Shown here in pieces: positions 55,856 to 63,465 of a stretch of 64,000 nt of DNA. Below the pieces are notes generated by a model. That model was given only the letters and a program-made list of their open reading frames with translations, searched no databases and was not told where the DNA came from. This DNA is from Sphingobacterium sp. JB170 (lineage in GTDB: Bacteria; Bacteroidota; Bacteroidia; Sphingobacteriales; Sphingobacteriaceae), in assembly GCF_900163865.1 (NCBI RefSeq), contig NZ_FUKU01000026.1, positions 1 to 64,000 on the forward strand, read 5' to 3'. Numbering within the stretch: position 1 is the first letter of the stretch; each line of letters starts with the position of its first letter. Both the position numbers and the translations under genes were made by a program.

Positions 55856-55962
55856 CAAAACTCTTTGGTTGTTCTACTGCCCAAGCTAAATTAATGACAC
55901 TAATCCAATTTTCACCCCAATCGTACGATGCCAAAACCAAAAGACGACGAGTCTACAAGAAA

Positions 55963-55993
55963 TAAAAAACCTCAATCCGATTAAAGATTGAGG
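55963..55993 (-). terminator. Terminator after the SRPBCC gene
   Basis: CCTCAATC (55970-55977) and GATTGAGG (55986-55993) form a perfect 8-bp stem; on the minus strand it is followed by TTTTTT. Confidence 0.88.
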
Positions 55994-56015
55994 CGCTATA
56001 TTGTATATCGAGCCG

Positions 56016-56414
56016 CTATACTAAAATTTCCTTTAATTTGCTTACTTGGTGATCCACTAATTTCTGAAGTGGGCCGGCTGCCATCATCTTCATCATCATA
56101 TTAAGTTCTGCCTCGATCACAAATGATGCAACGGTCGCTTCGGTACCGACTTGCTCAAGTTTCCAGCGCAATGTTAATGCAAATGGAGTATCACCTTCGG
56201 GCATACAAACAAGCTCCTTATTTTCTATACGTTGCGTCATTTTCAAGGAAAGCTTCGCCATGTTCTTGATCGTAAAACTAGCATGATCATAGCTCGAGGA
56301 CCAATTAGTAATGTTGCCAGGCATCAATTGTTCATGATTATTCAAATCGGACAAGAAAGAATAAACCTCATCTACAATTTTTGGAATTTCAATATCGTTT
56401 TGAATGATTGTCAT
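56016..56414 (-). CDS. SRPBCC-fold protein
   Basis: 132 residues with the START/Bet v1-like pattern: first strand and helix 'VDEVYSFLSDLNNHEQLMPG', a string of beta strands ('ELVCMPEGDTPFALTLRWKLE') and a long C-terminal helix ('LQKLVDHQVSKLKEI'). Members bind hydrophobic ligands. Function unknown. It follows pyrE by 14 nt, so it is probably co-transcribed with it. Confidence 0.78.
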   Translation of the reverse strand: MTIIQNDIEIPKIVDEVYSFLSDLNNHEQLMPGNITNWSSSYDHASFTIKNMAKLSLKMTQRIENKELVCMPEGDTPFALTLRWKLEQVGTEATVASFVIEAELNMMMKMMAAGPLQKLVDHQVSKLKEILV

Positions 56415-56428
56415 AACGTTTGATTAAA

Positions 56429-57073
56429 TTATTCTGCAGTCCAACTTGCCGGATCTCTACGCCATTTTTCAAGTAAAGAAATATCAGACTCTAATACGTA
56501 ACCATTTCTTACGGCCACCTTAATTAGCGCATCGTAATTACATAAACTAAAGAATGGGCATTTTGCTTCAGCAAAATTTGCCGTTGCAATATCCAATCCA
56601 TAAGTAAAAATAGAAACCAGGCCTACCACATTGCACCCTACAGCACGTAATGCTTCCACGGCTTGCAAACTGCTCTTTCCGGTAGAAATCAAATCTTCAA
56701 TTACCACGACGCGTTGTCCGCTCATTGCTTCACCTTCGATCAAGTTTTGACGGCCATGATCTTTAGCGCTGCCGCGTACATAGGTAAATGGTAGCCCTAA
56801 ATCTTGCGCTACCAACGCCCCTTGAGGTATACCAGCTGTCGCCACTCCCGATATCATATCAATAGAACCAAATTCCTCTTGAATTAACTCTGACAGGTTC
56901 TGACGGATATACGTACGGATCGCCGGATGTGATAATGTAATACGATTATCACAATAAATTGGAGAGTTCCAACCCGATGCCCATGTAAAAGGGTTTTTAG
57001 GTTGCAATTTTATTGCTTTAATTTGCAATAAGGATTCTGCAATTTTTTGTTCAACCTCATTTAAATTATTCAT
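56429..57073 (-). CDS. pyrE: Orotate phosphoribosyltransferase
   Basis: Forms OMP from orotate and PRPP in pyrimidine synthesis. 214 residues: 'NPFTWASGWNSPIYCDNR', 'VATAGIPQGALVA', 'YVRGSAKDHG' flexible loop and PRPP motif 'VVVIEDLISTGKSS'. Its start codon overlaps that of the divergent NUDIX gene in the palindrome CATG (57071-57074). The -7 box TAAATTTG (57085-57078) ends 4 nt before the ATG, predicting a leaderless mRNA. Confidence 0.95.
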   Translation of the reverse strand: MNNLNEVEQKIAESLLQIKAIKLQPKNPFTWASGWNSPIYCDNRITLSHPAIRTYIRQNLSELIQEEFGSIDMISGVATAGIPQGALVAQDLGLPFTYVRGSAKDHGRQNLIEGEAMSGQRVVVIEDLISTGKSSLQAVEALRAVGCNVVGLVSIFTYGLDIATANFAEAKCPFFSLCNYDALIKVAVRNGYVLESDISLLEKWRRDPASWTAE

Positions 57074-57683
57074 GGCACAAATTTATAAAATTTATATGAA
57101 CGAATCTCAGCTAATTTTGGCTGATTTTCTTCCAAAGAAACTATCTATCGTTCAAACGATTGGTTTACAAGAGATTGACCTTGAAAAACTTTTCCAAGGC
57201 TCTAAAGGCAAACATGCAAAAGGAATTAATTACTTGTACATTCATCCGGATGCGGAAAAGGTTTTTAAATCACTTGTGCAGAATATGACGATAATCAAAG
57301 CTGCGGGCGGTCTTGTTCGGAACGGTGAGGGAGAATTTCTCTTTATATATCGGCTCGGCAAATGGGATCTCCCAAAAGGAAAAGTGGAAAGCGATGAGAA
57401 AATGCGTAAAGCAGCGGTCCGCGAAGTGGAAGAAGAATGTGGAATCAAAGTCGACTACCTGGGTGATAAATTAACAACCAGCTACCACATGTACGTTTTA
57501 CGTGGAAAAACGGTCCTCAAGCAAACTAATTGGTACAACATGGGTGTTAACAAATCGCCAGATTTAATACCACAGCTCGAAGAAGATATAACGGACGCTA
57601 AGTGGATAAAAAAGAAAAAACTTGGTGAATTAGAGGAAAACACCTATCCGCTGATCGCTCACATTATCGAAAAAATTAAATAA
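57072..57683 (+). CDS. NUDIX hydrolase
   Basis: 203 residues. The full NUDIX box is present (G-x5-E-x7-REVEEECGI in 'GKVESDEKMRKAAVREVEEE'), about residues 107-129. An N-terminal 70-residue domain starts with a beta strand ('IYKIYMNESQLILAD'), which favours the ATG at 57072 over Met9 at 57096. Expected to hydrolyse nucleoside diphosphate derivatives; substrate unknown. Divergent from and overlapping the start of pyrE, so the two promoters lie within each other's coding sequence. Confidence 0.88.
   Translation: MAQIYKIYMNESQLILADFLPKKLSIVQTIGLQEIDLEKLFQGSKGKHAKGINYLYIHPDAEKVFKSLVQNMTIIKAAGGLVRNGEGEFLFIYRLGKWDLPKGKVESDEKMRKAAVREVEEECGIKVDYLGDKLTTSYHMYVLRGKTVLKQTNWYNMGVNKSPDLIPQLEEDITDAKWIKKKKLGELEENTYPLIAHIIEKIK
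57078..57085 (-). promoter_or_regulatory. -7 element of pyrE inside the NUDIX coding sequence
   Basis: TAAATTTG on the minus strand, exact TAnnTTTG, ending 4 nt before the pyrE ATG. Confidence 0.55.
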
Positions 57684-57685
57684 AC

Positions 57686-57717
57686 AAGGGGAGTGCTCTA
57701 TATGAACACTCCCCTTT
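57686..57717. terminator. Bidirectional terminator between NUDIX and Spy-like genes
   Basis: AAGGGGAGTG (57686-57695) pairs with CACTCCCCTT (57707-57716) around an 11-nt loop; short T-run follows. Confidence 0.85.
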
Positions 57718-57756
57718 CTAACATGAAACCGAACGGAGAACTCGTCTCCACTTATA

Positions 57757-58248
57757 TTATTTCGTCACCGCCGTATCTGAAGAAACGTTCTCTAGGGCTG
57801 CGTTATCAGCGGGCTGTACACGTGAGCGTTTGCCGCGATGGTGCATCATTTTACGTTTTTTGTGTGTTTTGAATTTGTCTTTTAATGCTTGATTCTGCTC
57901 CGAGGTCAATACCTCGCTCATTTTATCGCGAGACAACCTCATCTCTTGACGATGAGTATCACGAATAGCGTTCATCTGGTCACGATATGCAACGGTCTTT
58001 TGGACATCTTCCATTTGAATCGCGTAAACCTTGGCACGCTGCTCGTCGGTGAATTTTAATTCTTTGTCTAGTCGATCAGTTTTGATCTTCGCAATTTCTT
58101 CAGGATTTTTCTTTTCCATGACTCGTTCTTTGCGATGGTGCTTCTTGCCACGTTCTGCAGTATCAGTAACAACATTATTATTCTCCTGAGCAAAAGTAGC
58201 TAAACTCATACCTGTGAAAAGCATAGCCATTGTTATAATTTTTTTCAT
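57757..58248 (-). CDS. Secreted Spy/CpxP-like protein (DUF4890-type)
   Basis: 163 residues. Signal peptide (MKKIITMAMLFTGMSLATFAQ), then a highly charged, helical protein with 'AKIKTDRLDKELKFTDEQRAKVYAI' style LTxxQ segments ('LTSEQNQALKDKFKTHKKRK'). Basic, His/Lys-rich stretches lie at both ends ('KKHHRKER', 'KKRKMMHHRGKR'). The LTxxQ repeat pattern resembles Spy/CpxP periplasmic chaperones. The His-rich stretches could bind metal; this is inference. Confidence 0.75.
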   Translation of the reverse strand: MKKIITMAMLFTGMSLATFAQENNNVVTDTAERGKKHHRKERVMEKKNPEEIAKIKTDRLDKELKFTDEQRAKVYAIQMEDVQKTVAYRDQMNAIRDTHRQEMRLSRDKMSEVLTSEQNQALKDKFKTHKKRKMMHHRGKRSRVQPADNAALENVSSDTAVTK

Positions 58249-58453
58249 ATATCTATCTATTTTTGTCTAAAACGTCAACCTAAATAGTTGAATTGTTTAT
58301 AGGATAGATTCCTTTTTAACCGAATCGTTTAATGTCTATAGGTTAAAAAATGTTAACCAAAAAAATAATTTGGTTCACTTAAGAACCTCGGAGAACAAGA
58401 TTTAAAATAAAACGACTAAGAATCAGTCATTTTCTAAAAACATGAATATTTTT

Positions 58454-58484
58454 TTTGGTAAAAGTAAAACATCTCCTATATTTG
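58454..58484 (+). promoter_or_regulatory. Full promoter of tRNA-Leu
   Basis: TTTG (58454-58457), 19-nt spacer, TATATTTG (58477-58484), an exact two-box match; about 22 nt of 5' leader to the tRNA. Confidence 0.8.
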
Positions 58485-58509
58485 CAACGTCAAAACAATG
58501 ATACAGCTT

Positions 58510-58591
58510 GCCCAGCTGGCGGAATTGGTAGACGCGTTGGTCTCAAACACCAATATCTTCGGATGTGCCGGTTCGATTCCGGCGCTGGGTA
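58510..58591 (+). tRNA. tRNA-Leu (anticodon CAA)
   Basis: Class II tRNA of about 82 nt. Acceptor stem GCCCAGC pairs with GCTGGGT (one G-U), discriminator A at 58591. The anticodon stem TTGGT/ACCAA encloses loop CTCAAAC, giving anticodon CAA (reads UUG). A variable arm (TATCTTCGGATG) and the T-loop GGTTCGATTCC are clear. CCA is not encoded. Confidence 0.97.
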
Positions 58592-58596
58592 CTTTT

Positions 58597-58628
58597 AAAT
58601 AAGCGAGCCGCCTGCGACTCGCTTATTT
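58597..58628 (+). terminator. Terminator of tRNA-Leu
   Basis: AAATAAGCGAG (58597-58607) and CTCGCTTATTT (58618-58628) form a perfect 11-bp stem with a 10-nt loop, just after the tRNA. Confidence 0.88.
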
Positions 58629-59204
58629 TGCGTTTAAACCCTATTTGAACAACATAGAAGCGCGCTTGATTTGGGTGTTTTAGTAATTCTAAGCGATAGC
58701 TTTGTACAGATTTTGCAGACATAGTTTTGCGGCATCGGTATCACCTAGTGCATCCGTACCTAAATTCAAAATCTCGATGTCGCTTTATATATGGAAATCC
58801 CGGATGACACCGAATTTTTGGAGGATGTAATTTTTTAAGCATACAATTTTCATAAAACGATACGGGAAGAAAGTAGTATCTCTGACTCTCTGGAATACAC
58901 TTCTAAAGCTTTCAGTTTGGCATTGAAATATTCTGCAAACGCATAGTGCTTCGATTATCAATAATATTGAGGATTTCTGGATGGTGTGCGGCGATAGATG
59001 TAACACTTTCAAAAGATAATATCCCTGAATTTTCAACTGGATTATGCCATAATCCGAGTTTTGTAAATGCCAGGTCCTAGAATGCGTTAGCATATAGCAA
59101 AGTATTTCATACAAAATTGGAATTACAAACACAGATCAGGAATGGAGCGTGGAGCTTTTGAAAACGAAGATCTTAAACACCCAATTATGTTGTTGCAATC
59201 CTGA

Positions 59205-59381
59205 TTGATCAAGTTCAGTGGTTTGGTTTGTCGTGGCAAAAATGACTTTTATATAGTTAATTGCGAAGGAATTCAAAGTGCCATTCGATCGATTCATTTG
59301 AATCCGCAAAACCATTTCGCATATCGATACCACGATAATAGCTTACTATGGACGTTCCGTACGAAGAAATCACTATGGTGA
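59205..59381 (+). pseudogene. Relic of a TPR-repeat protein
   Basis: A 58-codon open stretch without ATG. It contains 'CEGIQSAIRSIHLNPQNHFA', which fits the C-terminal helix of one tetratricopeptide repeat and the start of the next ('AI.LNP.N..AY'). Flanks are out of frame or stopped. Another TPR-like fragment lies 5' at 58791-58946 on the same strand, broken by an in-frame TAA, so both may derive from one gene. Low certainty. Confidence 0.35.
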
Positions 59382-59582
59382 TAAATGTGCTTTTTTAAAT
59401 GGAAGCTACTGATTTTAAGAATTATTTCACTACCTTAGAATACCCAATAAACCACATTATCAACATGATATCAGCTACAATTGGTACAAGTATACTCGAG
59501 AATATTATATTAGAATTGGGGCATCGTTGAAAAACCTTCAATACGCCGAATAGGATATTTGTTTTTTTTGTTTAGTAATGTA

Positions 59583-59620
59583 GTTCCCCTTTATTGGGAC
59601 AATAAGGGGGAACATTTTTT
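59583..59620 (+). terminator. Hairpin with T-run in the decayed region
   Basis: GTTCCCCTTTATT (59583-59595) pairs with AATAAGGGGGAAC (59601-59613) around GGGAC, followed by ATTTTTT. A good intrinsic terminator shape without an intact gene upstream on the plus strand, consistent with a lost gene. Confidence 0.65.
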
Positions 59621-59783
59621 CCGTCGAAGTGTTTAATACTGATCGTTAATTTGTTCAATAAGTCTCGTGTTAGATTTTCGAAATCCACTGTTCAGGAGCT
59701 ATTGCCATTCTTAAGCATCGGATTAATCAACGGACTGAAAGAAATGAGATCAATTTATGGCGATCAAATACGAAGAATAGGGT

Positions 59784-61844
59784 TTAAAAATTCATGCGCT
59801 GGATGCGGATCGCGTTAAGGATCGCTAACAAGGCAACACCTACATCGGCAAACACGGCTTCCCACATTGTCGCTAGACCGCCTGCTCCTAAAATTAACAC
59901 GACACCTTTTACCACAAATGCAAGGGTAATGTTTTGCAAAACAATCCTTTTGGTTTGTTTCCCAATTTTGATAGCCATAGGGATTTTACTGGGTTTGTCG
60001 TCCTGGATAACGACATCTGCCGTTTCAATGGTCGCATCACTACCTAAACCACCCATTGCAATACCGATATCACTGAGGGCTACTACAGGAGCATCATTTA
60101 CTCCGTCTCCGACGAAAGCAACCAATCCCTTATTGTGTTTTATTTCCTTAATCTTGTCTACTTTTCCTTCAGGCAACAAGTCACCAAAGGCATTCTTAAT
60201 TCCCAACTTATCGGCGACAAATTTAACCACTGCACTTTTGTCTCCACTCAGCATGGTAACTTTTATATTCAGTGCGTTCAACTTCTCGATCGTAATTTGA
60301 GCATCATCTTTTATGCGATCTGAAATCGTAAGGTATCCATGATAAATATTATCATAAGCGATTGCGATAACCGTGTCGACGATATTTTCGGGATTAGTAT
60401 CGTACGATATCGAGTAGGCATCCATTAATTTGAAATTCCCTACTAACAGCAACTTGCCTTCGGCTTCAGCGCGTAACCCTTGACCAGGGATCTCTTCGAC
60501 GTTTTGCAAAAGTATCTCCTGATTTACCACGCCCACAAACTCGTGTATCGCCGTGGCTATCGGATGACTACTATAACTTTCTAAACGATTAACAAGTTGC
60601 AACAGCTCATCTCGGTTCGATTCCTCGCGAAAAACATTCTCCTTGACCTTAAAGACACCCTCGGTCATCGTCCCAGTCTTGTCCATTACAATATGCTGCA
60701 CTTTCGCCAAGGCATCTAAAAAATTACTTCCCTTAACCAGTATCCCGTGTCTACTAGCTGCACCCACACCGCCAAAATAACCCAAAGGAATGCTAATCAC
60801 GAGCGCACAAGGACAGGAGATAACTAAAAATACCAATGCACGATATAACCATTCTTGAAACACATAATCAGAAACAAAAAAAATGGGTAACAAACATATC
60901 GCAATGGCTAAAAAGACAACGATAGGTGTATAAATCTTTGCAAATTTGCGGATAAAAAGCTCCGTTGGCGCTTTTTGTGATGTAGCATTTTGCACCAGTT
61001 CTAATATTTTACTCAACTTGCTATCCTTAAACACCGTTGTAACTTTCACCTGCGCCACGGTATTTAAATTTATCATTCCCGCCAACACTGGTTCTCCTTT
61101 GATCTTCGTATCCGGTTTACTCTCCCCGGTAAGTGCAGAAGTGTTAAACGAAGCCCTGTCGGACAAAAGTTCGCCATCCAGGGCAAGCTTTTCTCCTGGC
61201 TTCAATTCTACGACTTCGTTAATAACCACCCTTTCCGCTTTTACTATTTCGGCGCTGCGGTCGCGTATTACCGTCACTTCTTCGGGCCTTTGATCAAGCA
61301 AAGACTTGATATTCTTCTTTGCTCTACTGACGGCTAGCTGTTGAAAAACCTCCCCTACAGAATAAAATAACATAACGGCCACACCTTCAGGATACTCACC
61401 AATAGCGAACGCACCAGCCGTGGCAATCCCCATTAATAAGAATTCAGAAAATACGTCTCCTTTACGTATACTTTCAAACGCTTCTCTCAAAACAGGGAAA
61501 CCAACAATAGCATAGGCTAGCAAATACCAACAAATCCGTACCCATCCCGTAAAAAATACTACGTTAAAAAAATGGTCGAAACTGATCCCAACGAACAAGA
61601 ATAAGAATGAAATAATACTCGGACCAAACAATTGCAACATATTAATTGCATCTGCGCCGCGCTCATGCTCCGCCGGCCCCACATTATTCCGGTCACCCTG
61701 GGCATTATTCTTGTCGTCACTCGCGCAACATGTCGTCGTCTGTCCGTAGGTGACGGAATGCTGCTGATTTTTATCTGTGTGGATCATTGTTTCTTTTTTA
61801 GTCGGCGAATCATTTTTTATCCGGCCGTGATGGGATACCGCCAT
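59784..61844 (-). CDS. P1B-type heavy-metal exporting ATPase (Zn/Cd/Pb type)
   Basis: 686 residues from ATG 61844; Met20 (ATG 61787) is an equally possible start. Metal-transport motif 'SCPCALV' in helix 6, phosphorylation site 'DKTGTMT', TGES in 'ALTGESKPD', and hinge 'GDGVNDAPV'. The last two helices carry Lys in 'VVKGVVL' and Asp in 'FADVGVALL', the pair that marks the ZntA-like Zn/Cd/Pb group. The N-terminus lacks an HMA domain and instead has a short His/Cys stretch ('TTTCCASDD'). Exports metals to the periplasm, where the adjacent CzcB-type system would take over. Likely metal-induced, but no regulator gene is seen. Confidence 0.92.
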   Translation of the reverse strand: MAVSHHGRIKNDSPTKKETMIHTDKNQQHSVTYGQTTTCCASDDKNNAQGDRNNVGPAEHERGADAINMLQLFGPSIISFLFLFVGISFDHFFNVVFFTGWVRICWYLLAYAIVGFPVLREAFESIRKGDVFSEFLLMGIATAGAFAIGEYPEGVAVMLFYSVGEVFQQLAVSRAKKNIKSLLDQRPEEVTVIRDRSAEIVKAERVVINEVVELKPGEKLALDGELLSDRASFNTSALTGESKPDTKIKGEPVLAGMINLNTVAQVKVTTVFKDSKLSKILELVQNATSQKAPTELFIRKFAKIYTPIVVFLAIAICLLPIFFVSDYVFQEWLYRALVFLVISCPCALVISIPLGYFGGVGAASRHGILVKGSNFLDALAKVQHIVMDKTGTMTEGVFKVKENVFREESNRDELLQLVNRLESYSSHPIATAIHEFVGVVNQEILLQNVEEIPGQGLRAEAEGKLLLVGNFKLMDAYSISYDTNPENIVDTVIAIAYDNIYHGYLTISDRIKDDAQITIEKLNALNIKVTMLSGDKSAVVKFVADKLGIKNAFGDLLPEGKVDKIKEIKHNKGLVAFVGDGVNDAPVVALSDIGIAMGGLGSDATIETADVVIQDDKPSKIPMAIKIGKQTKRIVLQNITLAFVVKGVVLILGAGGLATMWEAVFADVGVALLAILNAIRIQRMNF

Positions 61845-62204
61845 TCCACGCGCGTCCGTTCCAATGACGCATAAGTTGCATTTATATTCTCGCGTCTTAT
61901 TGTACTGTTTACTCCTTCATTACAACAACAAATATAGTCAAGCCAACATTATTATACTATTGTGATGGCCAAACCAACCAGTATTTACTCCCCGCAGCGT
62001 CCTGTTAATAGAAATTCTAGCACCCTTTCCCGTTCTCTACTTTCTCCCCTAATTTAAGTACTATATGCAAGAAACGCAACAATGCCTGATACTGTAAATA
62101 GCCAACAACCGAACCAGGTTGATTATAGTTTCCATTAACTATTTCCTTCTACGAATGTTGAATATAAGATCTATTTGAATCCTTTCCAAGAAACATACAA
62201 CGCA
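61845..62204. other. Intergenic region in the metal-efflux cluster
   Basis: About 360 nt between the ATPase and adaptor genes. Contains a minus-strand -7 box at 61936-61929 for the ATPase gene. No other ORF, clear terminator or metal-regulator gene is seen. Confidence 0.5.
61929..61936 (-). promoter_or_regulatory. Candidate -7 element of the P1B ATPase gene
   Basis: TATATTTG on the minus strand, exact TAnnTTTG, about 85 nt before ATG 61844. Confidence 0.5.
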
Positions 62205-63458
62205 TCAATGTGAATGCCCTTGACCGGTGTTACTCAATTTAGCGTTCACAAAAAATGCACCGGATACGACAATTTGAGAACCTTCTTTAATTCCTTCAAC
62301 GGGCGCGATAGCCGTGTAACCTAATAAAGTCGTTCCAATAGCAACTTCGACTCTTTCAAACGGCACACCATCCTGATGTTTATGTTCGTTCGCGCCGCCT
62401 TGGTGGTTTTGCGCCGCAGCGGACTCCTCTTTTAACAAAAAGATGTAATATTTTCCATCCGCGTGCACGATAGCATCAGATGGAACCGCCGGGCTTAATT
62501 CGCCGCTAATATTTACTGTTCCGGTTATATTCATCCCATCGATCAGCCCTGTCTTATCTCCTATCACGTTGCTATGTACCGCGATGGTCTTACTATCGCT
62601 ATCAAAAGAAGAACCTATCTTATAAACTTCCGCAGTGTAACTTTTGTTCGGGCTATTGGTTACAATAAAATCAATTTTCTGTCCTACTTTAATTAGCTGG
62701 AGGTCTTTCTCAAAAACATGTAAATCTAAATGCAGCGCACTGTTTTCGACCAGCTCAATGATTGGTGAAGATACACCAACGTAGCTTCCAATCTTGGCAA
62801 AAACATTGCTCACCGTCCCGTTAATGGGACTTTTAATGGATATGGAAGTCTGTAGGTTCGTATTCGAGAGTGTGGATGGCTGGATTCCCATCATTTGAAT
62901 TTGTTGAGCTAAGGAAGCTTTGCGTGTGCTTAATGTACTCCAATCTGTTTGTGCACTTTGCAAATTTTTCTTGGCACCCACATTTCCCTCGTAGAGTTCT
63001 GTTTGCCTTTTTAGTTCCAATTCCGCAAATTCTATTCGGCTATTGACACTGATGTATTCCTCCTGAAGCACGAGAAACTGTGGGTTTGATATTTTGGCAA
63101 TGATTTGCCCTTTTTTCACATAATCTCCGATCTGCGCATTAAGCGTTTTAATCGTCCCTCCAAAGAGCGTTGTCGCAGTCGCTTTATTATTATTTGGAAC
63201 AATCAAAAATCCATTCGCTTTCAAAGGCGTAGAAAGCTCCTTTTGTTCAATAGTCCCGAGCTCGATGCCAACATTTTTAACCTGGGCAGCGGTAAGTAAA
63301 ACGGTATTCGCTGCTCCTTTCTCGCCGCTCGAATGTCCGGCATGTGTGTCGTGACTATGCGCCTGTTCTTCCTTTTGGTTACTTGTACAAGCCCATAACG
63401 AAATCGCGATGGATAATACTAAACTGTAAAATAACACTATATATTTATGATGTTTCAT
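62205..63458 (-). CDS. RND efflux periplasmic adaptor lipoprotein (CzcB/CusB type)
   Basis: 417 residues. Lipobox 'SLWAC' (Cys24), then a His-rich stretch ('HSHDTHAGHSS') and a second one near the end ('GGANEHKHQD', final 'GQGHSH'). The hairpin, lipoyl and beta-barrel domains are recognisable: 'LNAQIGDYVKKGQIIAKI', 'KSPINGTVSNVFAKIGSYV'. It links an inner-membrane RND pump to an outer-membrane TolC-like channel for divalent cations. It starts 7 nt after the upstream efflux gene. Confidence 0.9.
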   Translation of the reverse strand: MKHHKYIVLFYSLVLSIAISLWACTSNQKEEQAHSHDTHAGHSSGEKGAANTVLLTAAQVKNVGIELGTIEQKELSTPLKANGFLIVPNNNKATATTLFGGTIKTLNAQIGDYVKKGQIIAKISNPQFLVLQEEYISVNSRIEFAELELKRQTELYEGNVGAKKNLQSAQTDWSTLSTRKASLAQQIQMMGIQPSTLSNTNLQTSISIKSPINGTVSNVFAKIGSYVGVSSPIIELVENSALHLDLHVFEKDLQLIKVGQKIDFIVTNSPNKSYTAEVYKIGSSFDSDSKTIAVHSNVIGDKTGLIDGMNITGTVNISGELSPAVPSDAIVHADGKYYIFLLKEESAAAQNHQGGANEHKHQDGVPFERVEVAIGTTLLGYTAIAPVEGIKEGSQIVVSGAFFVNAKLSNTGQGHSH

Positions 63459-63465
63459 GGATTTT

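Larger units (their letters stand above)
58629..59783. other. Gene-poor, apparently decayed region
   Basis: About 1.15 kb without an intact gene. Short open stretches on both strands are broken by stops. A few translate to protein-like fragments: plus strand 58791-58946 with one in-frame TAA ('SDSLEYTSKAFSLALKYSA'), plus 59205-59381 (TPR-like), and minus 58690-58775 ('LGTDALGDTDAAKLCLQNL'). No transposase, integrase or RNA gene was recognised. Confidence 0.6.

Noticed and set aside
55929..55985. 18-codon plus-strand ORF (MPKPKDDES...) in the gap before the SRPBCC gene
   Set aside because: Too short to judge, and its end overlaps the terminator stem of the convergent gene.
58785..59132. 115-codon minus-strand frame in the gene-poor region
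   Set aside because: Biased composition and no recognisable domain; the opposite strand gives better protein-like fragments there, though these are broken too.
58510..59783. Integrated element with att repeats at tRNA-Leu
   Set aside because: I looked for a second copy of the tRNA 3' end downstream and saw none, and no integrase is present.
59620..59816. Open plus-strand stretch of about 60 codons ending inside the P1B ATPase gene
   Set aside because: No suitable start, partly antisense to a real gene, no family recognised.
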